A DNA stretch of 64,000 nt from positions 558,001 to 622,000 of the forward strand of contig JANVFP010000026.1 in assembly GCA_027919835.1 (NCBI GenBank), in the 5' to 3' direction. Shown here piece after piece: positions 1 to 12,400 of the stretch. Made by a program: the position numbers and the translations under genes. The stretch is from Lentinula raphanica. Taxonomy: Eukaryota > Basidiomycota > Agaricomycetes > Agaricales > Omphalotaceae. Each line of letters starts with the position of its first letter. Within the stretch, counting starts at the first letter, position 1. Below the pieces are notes generated by a model. That model saw only the letters and a list, made by a program, of their open reading frames with translations. It had not been told where the DNA came from and ran no database searches.

Positions 1-1055
1 CACAACATTGTATCCCATAGCTCCAAACCTCTTATCGCCGCTGTTGGGTCTGTGCCGCGAAACGAGTTGGTGCCATCGTATCTACTTGCTAATTTTATAT
101 CTACTGACTTTAAGCGAAGCTCGTGTGCCGCGGGTTTGATTTTTATAGACGTGTCTGATCCAGAACATCCCAAGGGTGTTGGATGTGCCAGCGAAGACGG
201 ATATGTTCACGAGTGCGTCGCATTGTTACCATTTTTGCCGTCATGAAAACCGAAATGATTCCAAAGTGCACAATGTCTGACATATCATGGGCCACATTCC
301 AAATATGAAGGAGTTGACATATGCTATTCCTTCAATGAAGTGAGTTCTCCTAGATTCGCATTGGTAGTTTCTGACTTGATCTATTTACGCAGGATTCGTT
401 TACGATCTATGATATCTCCAACACCCCATCTCCTGTCCTCATTTCAACCACGCCTTATTACGGCGTGTCGTACTCTCACCAAGGCTGGGTAGTTGACGAA
501 AATGACCAAAGATATCTATTGTTGGATGACGAATTGGACGAGATCTTCTCTCGAGGTTTGTCACATTCTTTGTCGTAGAAGAATTACGAAAATCCAAAGT
601 TAACATGATCTTTTTCTCAGGATGGGCATCAGACAACACCACTGTCACTTACATTTGGAACATTGAGGACCTTGAACATCCCATTCTGACCGGACACTTC
701 AATTCCGCCGTCAAGGCAATTGACCACAACCTTTATGTCGTGGTAGGTTTCAACATCCGCGCTGTTGCATAGTGGATCACTAAGTGTTTGCCGTTTGATA
801 TTACAGAATGGTCTCGCGTACGAAGCCAACTACAAAGCAGGCCTTCGCGTCATCGACGTCAGCAGCGTGAATGAAGATCCCTCAGGCTCTTCGTTCACGG
901 AAGTTGCGTTCTTTGATGTCTATCCTGAAGACGACGAGACAGGTGGTGATACTACCTTTGGTGGTGCATGGAGTTCCTATCCATTCTTCGACAGTGGATT
1001 TATACTGGTGAACTCCATGGAAAGAGGGTTGTTCGTATTGAAGCTCACAATCTAG
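1..1055 (+). CDS. choice-of-anchor B / LVIVD-repeat secreted protein (5' end outside window)
   Basis: Only the C-terminal part is present. Exons read about 1-77, 120-212, 267-339, 393-555, 621-742 and 807-1055; the first intron (78-119) is the least certain, the others have clean GT..AG ends and keep frame. The translation carries repeated beta-propeller-like stretches: GLIFIDVSDPEHP, VHD-AQC after splicing, YSHQGWVVDEN, LLLDDELDE, YIWNIEDLEHP and GLRVIDVSS. This order is typical of choice-of-anchor B family proteins, which in fungi are secreted, about 400-450 aa long, and of unknown biochemical role. It ends in ERGLFVLKLTI with no C-terminal anchor in this copy. The signal peptide would lie upstream of the window. 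Family assignment rests on motif recall; the function is unknown. Confidence 0.8.
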
Positions 1056-1231
1056 AATCTGTGTTATGTATGACTATGTATTGCAACCTTGGAACGTAAA
1101 TGTGAAGAAATTTTTGTCTGTTTCGCTTTCTCTTCGAAGAGACCTGTTGCCAACACAGAAAAACATTGAAAGCGTAGGGCGGCAATATCACGGACCGGCG
1201 GTTATGCAGCTCTAACCCAAACGTCGACGAC

Positions 1232-4200
1232 ATGGACAACCGTACTGGCAACAACGAAAGAAGGACACCTCGCAGATTGTTCTCTTTTGATTCTGTAAAA
1301 TCATCCTCCACACGACGCTCATCTTCGGATACAGCTCATAATGTAGAGAGGAAACCATCAAAAGGATCTTTGCATACAATAACTCCAGAGCAATCTGAAG
1401 GCAATGGAAACTGGATGTTACCTGACATTACCGAGTCACCCCGCGCCACACCTTCCAGGTCAACAACGCCCTTCAGTGAACGCGAAAAGCGCAAAGGTCC
1501 TCGGCCACCGCTTCCTCCAGTCGTCGTCGACGCTACTGCCCGGTCCGTCACACCCGACGGTCTTCCTCCTCCTTCTCCGTCAGCTGTGCGCTGGAACAGT
1601 CTCCGCCAGCATGTTCTTCCACCTTCCAAGTCGGCTCATTCACAGCAGTCCTCCTCCGCCTCCCTCATCTCCATTAATACTCAAGCGGCTGCAGCTTCTC
1701 GCACGGGCCACGGAAAACAATCGTCCAAGTTTGCTCAGCGGTTGGGGTTTCGAAATGTTGTGGACCAGGTCAAGCAGGTTATGGTAGATGAGATACAACA
1801 ATTTGCTCAGGACTTACAACGTGCGTGTATGGCGGCACACCATGTTGAGGTTCAGCCTACTACAAAGTCCAGGATCGATCCTCTACATAACGCGGTTGGC
1901 TCAACGCTATCTTTGCCATTCATATCGAGTTCAAATCTCGCAGTCGGAGGTGGAGGGTCTACAAATCCATCCCGAATCGACTTGCGGCAGCCTTCGGTGT
2001 CTTCCACTCTTCTGGCTGGTCGAGTCAGACCTCTTTACCAGACCCTCATCAATTATGCAGGGCCTTTTGCGGATGGTTCATCTCCTTTACCACACCTTCC
2101 GTTAGAATCCTTGGTGATGTCTACTCTATTGATCCCATTCCTGACGACCGAAAGTGCTTCCGCAACGGAAGAGGATCGCTGGCTAAGCATTGAAGCCTTT
2201 CAAATCATACTGAAAACTTGGAATCCTGCTACCGAGGTTGGTTCCAAAATCCAGATATATGCCCAATACTTAATTAATATTGGTTTAGGTTGTCGCCGTT
2301 GAAAGGTCAATGTGGTGTGTGCAAGCGGCGCTCTCTTCGCAGCCTCCTTTGCGCACACGGATTCTCAGCGTTCTCTGGTCAATCACTGTCCCCGAAGAAA
2401 CACACTACCCTGCATCCGACGCGAAAGTTTTCCAAACCCTTTTGCATGGCCTACTGTCACTTCTGCCTGTGATCAGTGCTCAAGGAGTAGATACTCAGGA
2501 TAGTAGACTTCTCTCACAAATTATATCCGAAGTATCTGCGGGTAGCTGTGGCCCGCTTGATGATATTAAAGTCGAGGAAGATTATAATGCCCTTTTTGTG
2601 GACGCCGACTCTACACAGCGTATTCGAGATGCCGTCATCATCGAGGCGCTCTCCAAGTGTTTACAGTATTCCTCTGATTCAACCAGGAGATGGCTTCTCT
2701 CAAATTCCCTCGAGGTAAGGCCCTTTGACTCCCATGCACATTGCGCCTTCTCAACCGGCCATATACTAGAATCTATGGACTATACCAGAAGAAGCATCGT
2801 TTACACCCCTCACAAGTGTGATACATTCTCGTGCATTGCACAGTCTTACCAGCGCATTATATGCACTGCTCTCATCGCACGATGCAAAGACTGTGCGTAA
2901 AGACGCCTCACTCGTCATTCATGCATTGCAGACTCGAGTCTTTCCGGAGCTCACGTACGTCTCCCATCACAATGTTGAGGACATTCAAAGAAATGTTGTA
3001 AACATTGCCCTCAAGTTTGTATCTACAGAGGTGAAGGAACTGGTTGATTGGAGCATTTCAATCATCGAGGAATGGTATAGGCAAATGCCAGAATGGAAGA
3101 AGTGTTTCGAAGAAACGTTCAAGAATCTAGTTAGTGTCAAAATCATCTGATAGTGGTTTGAACTCATGGATTGGATAGATTTCAGAGAGACCCTGGGTTG
3201 ATATACTCAAGATACTCCCTCCCCTGATGCGATTGCTCCCGGATGTGATTCGGAAGCCCCTCACGGTCATCCTTCTATCTGCATTGAATAATGTCAGTGC
3301 TCGTTCCGCATTTCAATTCCTTTGCTTGTAACGCTCTTTCCTCCAGCGATTAGTTGATGATCCCCCCCTTCATCCTTGCCTTCCACTCACCTCCCTCCTG
3401 GATTCAATATCGCAATCGTATCCGCAAGTCTTCTATAAACCATTGTTCTTATGTGCTGCGTCGACCAGAGAACACATCGTTGTGAATCACCTCTGCACAC
3501 TAACCGCTCTCGCACGATTCATGCCAGAATTCTGGATCAAAGACGCAGAAATGATATCTATAGCCCTCATGGGTGACATGAATATGAAGAACTTGAAGGA
3601 AACCCCTGGTACGGCCAAGCCATGGGGTACCGCGCGACTGGGTCAATCAGTGCTAATTGTGGAAATCATCAGTCAAGTGCAGAGCATGCGTCGCGCGAGA
3701 GAAAGCTCTACGGTGCGCAAAGACGCACGAAGTATCTGTCAATCTTCTCATCCTCGTTTAGAACCCGGCTTCGGACACTGCATTTCTAGCCATGGCTCAG
3801 TTTGCTATATCTCTGGAGCAAAGATTAAGCAAACTGGTTGAGATGAAGGTGTATATGTGTGGTATTACATATTTTGGACAATGTTAACACACCATACTCT
3901 AGGAACGCTCGACGTTGATTCCTCTATCGCAACGACTGCTGTTTTGTATGTTATTCAGGGAAATCCGACTTCTCACCCGGTCACTCAAGAGGTATGGATT
4001 CTCAGAGAAAAAATCAACATCTCTCATTCTTGGTTATAGCGCCCCATGGTTAACTCGAATCGTTGAATGGTTCGTGAATTACCACGATGATGAGCATGCA
4101 GAGGACGACTCAGATCTCGTCACTGCGGATGCTATAAACCAAATCAAGACACTCTATGATCTTGCTCAAACTGGTTCGCGCGCTCCAAACATCGTGAGCT

Positions 4201-7200
4201 GTTAATTTCCTTAGTGAAGTAAATTCGCTAATCTCTTATAGCGTCGAAGCACTGCTGTCTTCTCCCCGAATTCAACGCGTACTGTGTTTGTTGAAGACAT
4301 CAACAAACAAGGGGGGCTGGCGGCCACATTTTCCCAGAGAACTCCTATTTTGGATGCAATGTCTAGAGGGTTTGAGGCGAGGGCTTTGAAGCTCATGGTT
4401 GCGATGTCCGGTTTAATTCATGTAGAAGATTTTAGGCGCATAGGTACAATACTCTGGCAAAGACATTTAGAGGAAACTGACCCCAAAAACCTATCGTCGG
4501 TGAGTCTTCATTGGTTCGCCGTTTCTGTTTGTTGCTCATCGAGTGAGTGTGGCCAGGTCTGTTTCCTGATCATGCAATGTGCTGAGAAGAACCCCGATGA
4601 TCTTTTAGCCAACATAGAGGTCGATCTGAGAAGGTAGACTCAACAACCTTGTTCCATCTCCTCAAATCAAGTATTACTCAAGCTTCCTTTTTTCAGCTCT
4701 AGTGATGATACTCGTCTAGCTGCTCTTCGAAAAATGAGCACTTTGACTAATGCTCGTTTCCAAATCATGTCGCAACATGTGATTGCAGATCGAGCTCATC
4801 GACCTTTCAGGGTTGCCCGACCACCTCTACCTTTCGTAACGACGGACATGGGCTCCGCAACGTTTGTACTCGAACTCGACCCTAGCGAGATGCAGGATAA
4901 GCTACCTCTAGAGTTGAGGAAAAAGTTGGCTGAAATAGGATGGGACGACAATGACTCACCAGTCAATCAACAGCTGGAATGGATTAGGACTCCCATGTCA
5001 ATTCTTCCACCGTTTCTGGTGGAGAGGTTAGATTCCGGTGGTAATGCACCGCCTTCTCCCAATTTGAGCCCTGCGTCATCGCCCTCCAGAAGTCCCATCT
5101 TGGGCGAGAAGCCTGAAGAGCTTAGTCTTCTCCGTCGAACCTCGACATCTGGTGGGCCGCTACCGGGATTGAAAAGACGGGCTGTTTTCGTCCATACGCT
5201 TTCGCAGGTTCTTCCTCGCATCGCAGCAATGACTCGTGATCACAGTCTCTTCGTTGCGTACGCTGCTCGGACCTACACATTTGATTTGATGCGTAATGAT
5301 GCTGGCCTTCTTACTCGACCCGTATGGGATTTTCTTCTTGCCGAAAGCCAAGATATTCCTGCTGCAATCGCCACCCTACGTGCATTCTTACATTCTCGAC
5401 GTGTATTGCCACCATCAATGGCATATGTAACGCTCAATACTCTTGCTGGGTTTCTGAAAGATCTGGCAAAGCAGACAGAAAACGGGCATACACTCGATTT
5501 CTTTGCTCAAACTATTCCCATTGTAGCGAAACTTGTGCCACAGGTCTACGACATGTCTTCACGCGAATTACGCCGTAACAAATTTGACATGTTTCTCATA
5601 CCTTCTGGTTCTTTCTGGTTTTCGTCCGCTGCACCTCCAGGTCCAATGTTTCCCAGGGGTCCGGGCATCCTGGATAACCCCTTTGAAGATCACAAAGCAC
5701 GTATCATTTCTGTAACCCTCATCCGCATATCGCAGAACATGCTGTTTTGTGCAATGTTAAAGCGGAATCCGGCCGAAGTACAGGCCGTCCGTAAAAACAT
5801 GCCCAAATTAGTGTTCCCATCGCTGTATGGAAATGGGGAAATCATCCTCCAACTCAAGGACTTTGTTCCATCGAAACAGGCATACCTACCCGCGGATTTG
5901 GCCCACGATCGTGAGATACAAGGCCTATCATTGACTCTTGCACGTAGTTTCATCCTGTTAGTGGCACAAATATTTCGGTGCTTGTCCCGACATTCAAATG
6001 ACAGAACAGAACTCTCCGTCATCATCGAATCGCTCAACAGGATACTTTTGGTGCACGGAAAAGATGTCGGTATCGTTGCTCAAATTCTGATTGGTATGGC
6101 GTTTCATTGAAATCTATGGTTTTCCTTTTCTAATGGCTCTACTCTAGCTTTAATGGTTGCCAGTACTCGATTCCGGAGACTTTTCGCTTCTGGAGGTGGC
6201 TATACACTTTTCATGCCTATGCTCTTCAAAGTGTATGTGGAATCCGAAGCTCATCGTGGCATTCGAGGGGCCATAGAGTATGCTGTCAATCGGTTTTATG
6301 CATACCACGAAGAAACCTTCATTTTCCAGAGTCTGGATGCTATTGCTCATATTCTTGTTCTGCCTAATATCGATCAGGCATGGATAATTGGAAACATTTA
6401 CACCCTTTTTGCCACTCTACGTCGCAGCTCCCCCTCAGCCGAAATAGACATAGCTGGTATCCATTATGCCAACAAGGCAGAAGAACGGGAGGCGTTGATG
6501 GTACTCACTGCGGAAGAGAAGCCTCAAACATTTTTTGCGAGTTTGAGAAGTGGTCCGTCGCAATCACAAGGCCCCAAACAACCTTTTGCAGTTGAGCTTC
6601 TTCCGGTCGAATATGAGAGCAAACATCTGGGGATGGGCAACTTGATTCGTCTATTCCTCACTGTCATTGCTCATGACCTGTCGATCGCGCGCGCTGAACA
6701 GTTCCTGAAGCTGTTCCGATTTCTGGTTCCTTCGTTGTACGAGGCCTCTGGATCTGCGAGAGGCGTGTTAAAGGAAGGATTAGTTGCGCTCGGAGCTATC
6801 CTCTTACGTCCGACGCTACCGAAAGCTAGAGCTGCGGAATATATCCGGCAAAATCATAGCCAATCTGATAAGAGCTACATCCAAGAAATGCAGCTGGCGG
6901 ACTTATCGAAATTGCCCAGCGATCTAGCCTCGATGCGACTGGATTATCTCTGGTCACTGGTATCTTTTGCGGAGATTGGGGGAGAGTTACATTCTGACGC
7001 TGTTCGAACTGCATTCGATATCGTGAAAACGATTTTGCGGGAATCACCATCCCCTCCAGTCTATAGCTCAATAGCTTCTTTTCTTGGTGCTTTTTCCAGG
7101 CGTACGATGATGCCCGAAGGCGGTGGTCGAAGGTTAAAAGTCATTGTCCAATACCTACGAGATCTTGCTCCCATAATCAACGAACACGCCCTTACGATTG

Positions 7201-8717
7201 ACTTTACGGAGGTATTCGACATCATCGGCCAGCTGTCGAGGGAGTCAATGTACCTGAATGACTCTATTTTCTGCCAGTTGGTCGTGAATCAAATATGCGC
7301 CGCTGGATTAAGGGCATGCGATGCCGCTGCTTCTGAAGGCTCTTTACAGACTTTTCCAAGTCGTCGTTCGTTGATTGCGCTAATTGCGAATGCGGTCCTT
7401 CTGCCAGGAGCCGATATATTCAGCCACCTTGAGGCATACAGAGCAAGTCATACATTCCTGGCATTCATAATCCTCCCTCTGGCGCTGACCATGAGGACTG
7501 TTGCCGAAGTAAGCACCAGCCTTGGTGTACAAACGGATAACGTTCAGCGCACTTTACAAGCTCGTGCTTGGGCTCGACTAATTTTGTATGCTGTTTCTTG
7601 CTGTCAAAAGATCCAAGGCCCTTTCAAGGACATGCCACCAAGTCTCGAACGTTCAAACTCGCATGACAAGCGCAATTCCACGATACGCCATGGGACACAT
7701 CTTCCAGCTTGGCTAGTGGCTGTACAAGTGATCAAGATTGTCATTGTCAGAGCAGGGGAAGATCTGAACCATGGTCTTCCAGATATCTGGTTACGGTTGG
7801 CTGTTTTCCTCAAAGAGATCCTCGGTGAAGGAAGTGCTGAATTCAGCCTCCGTTCTGACGATCCTTCTCCAAATCCTTCTCCAAATCCTTCGCCCAGAAG
7901 TAGTAGGCAATTTGATATGCCGTTCTCTCAGCTATCGACAACAGCATCAGACAATGTCAACCGGTCGTTCTCAAGCCCCCGCATAGTGGACTATTGCCTC
8001 TGGTCTTTCCTCGAGCTACTATGCCTCTATCGTAATCCGCTGTTCATCCAGCTGCGAGCATTCATGCATAGCAAGGTTCGCGACTTGGACCAGGAGCTAC
8101 GATATCAACAGAATCCCCATACACCAATGAGTTCCAAGTATCGCAGGCCTTCTTCGGTATTCACGAAATCAAGAAGGCGGATGTCGAACGCATCGTTGAT
8201 TTCACCTGAAGCTTCTCCACGCTTGACCAGTCTTGCTAGCCCGGACTTATCTCTTCCTGGAAATTCCCCAATATATCAAAACTCGCCTCCATTTTTCCCA
8301 TCCTCATATCAGTCTTCTCAGGACTCCGCTTCCCATAGTGCTCAGGGGCCACGCATTGTCCATCTTGGATTGACAAGGACATCGCGCCGTTCGTTATCTC
8401 CTGGAGGAACTAGTGCTGTGCGATATATGGCGAAATCAACCAAGGTCAAATCTCTTGTGTTGATTCGCAAGACGTATCTCCGTATACGTGTGATACAAAC
8501 TTGCATGGGTTACCAGAGCGAATTACTTCCATTCCCACAGACATCCATCGATTCTGCATCCAGTATGGATGACATACCTGCCACAACACCGTGGACTAAA
8601 CGGCTGGCTTTGCAGGAAGTGACCAGCGAGACTAGGGAATTGCTGGTGGAGTTTGAGGAATTGAATGACCTAGAAAGCGAAGGGGTAATGGTCAACGATG
8701 ATAATCAGATATCGTAG
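1232..8717 (+). CDS. 2,316-aa multi-exon protein, tentatively UNC80-like
   Basis: Eleven exons close in one frame: 1232-2236, 2289-2714, 2770-3129, 3179-3292, 3347-3712, 3762-3848, 3903-4193, 4242-4499, 4557-4633, 4697-6093 and 6148-8717. The coding length is 6,951 nt. The N-terminal ~150 residues are Ser/Pro-rich and disordered, followed by long helical alpha-solenoid-like sequence. A Pro/Ser-rich loop lies near residues 2020-2040 (repeated NPSP) and another around codons at 8120-8400; the protein ends in a conserved-looking helix (VLIRKTYLRIRVIQTC). There are no transmembrane runs. The size and solenoid character, and recollection that large basidiomycete proteins carry UNC80 domains, suggest an UNC80-like accessory subunit. 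In animals UNC80 scaffolds the NALCN cation channel, whose fungal relative is Cch1. A Furry/Mor2-type scaffold is the main alternative. The gene model is strong; the name is tentative. It is convergent with the next gene. Confidence 0.6.
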
Positions 8718-9446
8718 TGCAGTACATCGTATTTCTCCAATGGCTAAATCGTTCGGGCACTACATAACGATCCTGAGCCCCTCACGCGAGTCATTAGATG
8801 TGAAGTCTATGATCTATCAGCATGCCAACTTTGTAGAAACTTGTATAGATTTCCTAAGAATTTCATCTTTGTCAGTTTTCAAGATAGGCTGTGCGTATCT
8901 CGGAGTTTCTGCTGATTACGCTGTGATTGGAGCCAGAAGCGGCTGGTAATTGAATTACAGACTCATTTAACCAAAAACCCACATAGTCCATAGAAGGCCT
9001 CTTGTCCTTTGTCTATCCAATACAACAACTTCTACAGTGTCATGGCCCGCACTCACGAGCTCGAGTTGAATTTTCGTTCACCGATCTCGGCAACGTAAAT
9101 GCAATACTACCAAGGCAAGGAAGGGCAAAGAATGACTGCAAGTAAATTTGAGTTGAATTAAGAACTCTACCATCTGGTTCTGCATTTGAATACGGGCATT
9201 AGATTTCTAAAGAGTGTTTTGGTATTTGTTTCAACAAGATACAGAAGAGAAAAAAAGACAACTGAGGAGTAAACGAGCTAATATAGGTATCATCATAACG
9301 GGGGATTGGAATTAGCGGCAGAAAACATACTGAACAGCAACCAAACTGAACGCAAAGATAAAACCTAGCAGCTGCACAAAGGAAGAAACAATGAAAGCGA
9401 TAGAAACACATAGCTGACTCAAAGAATGTGAATTGCCACCATACAA
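8718..9446. other. intergenic, convergent 3' ends
   Basis: This is the space between the stop of the UNC80-like gene and the stop of the Num1/ApsA gene on the other strand. It should hold both 3' UTRs. A short open frame at 8698-8949 has no domain, no plausible splice partners and overlaps the preceding stop. I see no RNA gene or repeat. Confidence 0.6.
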
Positions 9447-12400
9447 CTACGGGGCTTGACTTAGAACTGTCTTTGTTGAACGCCGCGACCCAAATTTCAA
9501 TTTTCCGTCTTCCGTCTTGCCTCTGGCCCACGAGAATAACGAAGCAGCAGCACCACCTTCGTGGGAGTTGGCACTTCCAGTGCGGGAACGGAATGACCAT
9601 GCAGAGGGAGATACTGGCCGCGCTGGACCACTGTGCCCAGTATGTTCTCCATTCTGCGAACCTGATTCATAATGGTGATGGTGGTGATGATGATGCTTGC
9701 CGGAGTGCCCAACAGTGTGTCGTCCATCACAGCACGCGCGAACATTCTCTAGGCCTTCGAAGCCATCGTCAGAAAGCGATTCACCATGGAGTTCGAAGTC
9801 TAGATCATCTTCATCTTCATGCCCAGGAACGTCGACAAACGATTTCGAAGGACTGTAGGGGCTCTCTGGTCCGTTCCAACGTAGATATTCGGTGGCAGGA
9901 GTTCCTGCACGTCGACCGATAGATCCTCCCATCGACATTTGCGACCTGCTTCGTTTTCCGCGGGGTGTCGTATTGAACGGAGTTTCACTGCGGAGACTTC
10001 TTCCAGTGCGTTGACTTTGTGGGCTTGAGTTCACTGCGAGAAGACGATCATCCTCGGGTAGATATTCTTCGCCGGACAAAGGACTGTCTGGTACAGCAGC
10101 TGTATTACCGGGAGGTGCATTTTGACCAGGTCCATGACGTGCCAACAAATATTTGAGAGACTAGTTGAAGGATTAGTGGTATGATTTTGAGAAGACAGCA
10201 AGTCTCCTTACATTCAACCATATTTCATGGCGTTCCTTCGTTGGTGCTGTGAATTTCATCTCTCGCTGGGGAGTGGAAACCACGACACTATATTGGTACA
10301 GCCCTGGAGGCATGGGATTGGGATCGAGGACCTGCCTTACGCCTTCAATGTAGGCTGGAAAGCAGGAACTTAGAGGCTATTGTGTGGGAATTAATCGTAT
10401 GAAGCTCACCACTCTTGGCACTAGATTCTGCTACGTTGGTGGCGTTGGGATCTGCAGAGCTCCAGTACAACGTCTTGGTATACGGATGAACCCAGAAGAA
10501 CCGCTTATGCCTAGCAGTGCCGTATCCTTTGCCTATTGCCTTCCTGGTATATTTGTACAAGAATTCTCCAATCATTGTCTGTGTGATTGCGTGAATTACA
10601 GCAGGGTCAGTAGGATTCATGGGGGGAGCACGACCGCTGAGTGGGTCTCCAGAAAGGGCAAATTTGTTGGGTGTGATGGTTGTGTTGGGGTTGACGTTCT
10701 GATTGTGATAGGCATATTGAGAGCGACTCATGTATGAATGATGGTCAGACGACATAGATGACCTTGGCGATGCGAGACTTCGATCTGACGTAAGGGAGGT
10801 AGTAGAAAGTCCTCCTCGCTCACCTCTTAACGAGGGTATGGCTCCAGGGACATGAATACCATGCTGATTATGATTTGTGGCGTTTGCAGCTGAACGGAAG
10901 CTACTCGTTGAGGGCGGTTGTCGAAGGCCTGCCTGAGACGGAGGCATACTAGAACCATGTTGTCGAAGCGCAAACCCACTTCCTTTCACACCAGGAACTG
11001 AAAGTACTGAACCAAAGGTTGGCGTTGTGGCTCGTTGTATAAGCTCCGCTGGGGGAGGAGAAGAAGGTCTAGGGGGAGGAACGTCGGAAGAGCTGGAAGA
11101 ATTTGTCGGAATTCTTCGTTCAGGGATAAAGGAAGGAGGAGGCATGCTTCCGGGAGGAGGAGGAGCTCTAGGCGGAGGAGGAAGGGACATCATCGGAGGT
11201 CTAGTCTTGTCGACCAGAAGAGTGGATGGCAATCTTGAGCGCGTGCCCGTACTTGTTGCGTCGTCGATGACTGATGAAACCACAGAATCCATGGATTGCT
11301 TGCGATCATGTGAAGATCTCGTGTTGTTGAAGATGGTGACAAAACCGGCCGGAGTTTCCTTGGGGAGCTTCGCGGATAGAGGGGGAGTAGGCGCCGAAAC
11401 AGGCGCTGAAGAAGGAGCTTGAATAGGAGGGGGCGGAATGAATTGGAATTGTTGTTTGCTAGACGACCCGACGCGATACAATGCAGGGGAGCCCGAGGAT
11501 GGTGCGGAAGACTCGACAGGGGTTTGGGGTAATGGTACCGATGCAGGAGGCACCCACTCATCTGTTTGAATCGACATCTCCCTGACTTCGGCCTTAGGTG
11601 GGACTTCTACAGGTTCAGGCAAAACATTGACTTCTACGCTCTTGGACTCGTACAATGTCGGCGGAGTCATAACAGCAGCCTCAGAGCTCGAACCTGCAGC
11701 GGTTTCGTAGAATGATGAAGTCCTGAAAGAGCTCGGTGGATGAGGTCTTCTAACGGGCAATCGTGAAACCTTGATGCTTTCCCCGTCGTCGGCATCAGAG
11801 TCCGAGACTTCATTATCTGTCATCGTCATCATGGAATGGAAATCATCTCTAGATGCTGACGCAGTAGAAGGCACAACGCTTTGCCTTGCGTCCTCGTAGT
11901 CGTCCGTATCCGTCTCAGCGCCTGTCTCTGTCTCTTCACCATCGTCGCTGACTTCGCCTCTAGTGCCGACTGCCAAAGAAGCGAGGAAGACCTTGCCAGA
12001 TGCATCCTTAATTGTTGAATCGCCCGTAGAGCTTGTGGTAGAGACATCCGGAAGAATAGTATCTCGTCTCTCACGAATTTCGTCAATCATCCGTGCTTCC
12101 ACCTCTACATCGTACTTGTCGGGAAGAGGATCTGTACTGATGCCCATCGATACGAGGGAGGGTAGATGCTGTACAGCAGCTTCGTCATGTTTGACCACAG
12201 GCTCTGGAATGGTCTGCGTCGCGATCTCAACCAAAATCGGTGCAGGTGGCGGAGGTGTTACGAGTGGCGTTGGCTCTGGCTCTGGCTCGTGTTGTACAAA
12301 AGCGTCGGATAGAGGTTTATCAGGGACTAAAGGCACCGGTTCCGGTTCGGTTTGACAACCGAATTCGGCTGTCTCAATCACCTCTGCACCTAGTTCTTCC

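Noticed and set aside
9447..9745. Run of eight histidines in the Num1/ApsA tail as a vector tag
   Set aside because: It is encoded by natural CAT/CAC codons deep inside a normal host exon, not at a terminus, and lies in a low-complexity tail.
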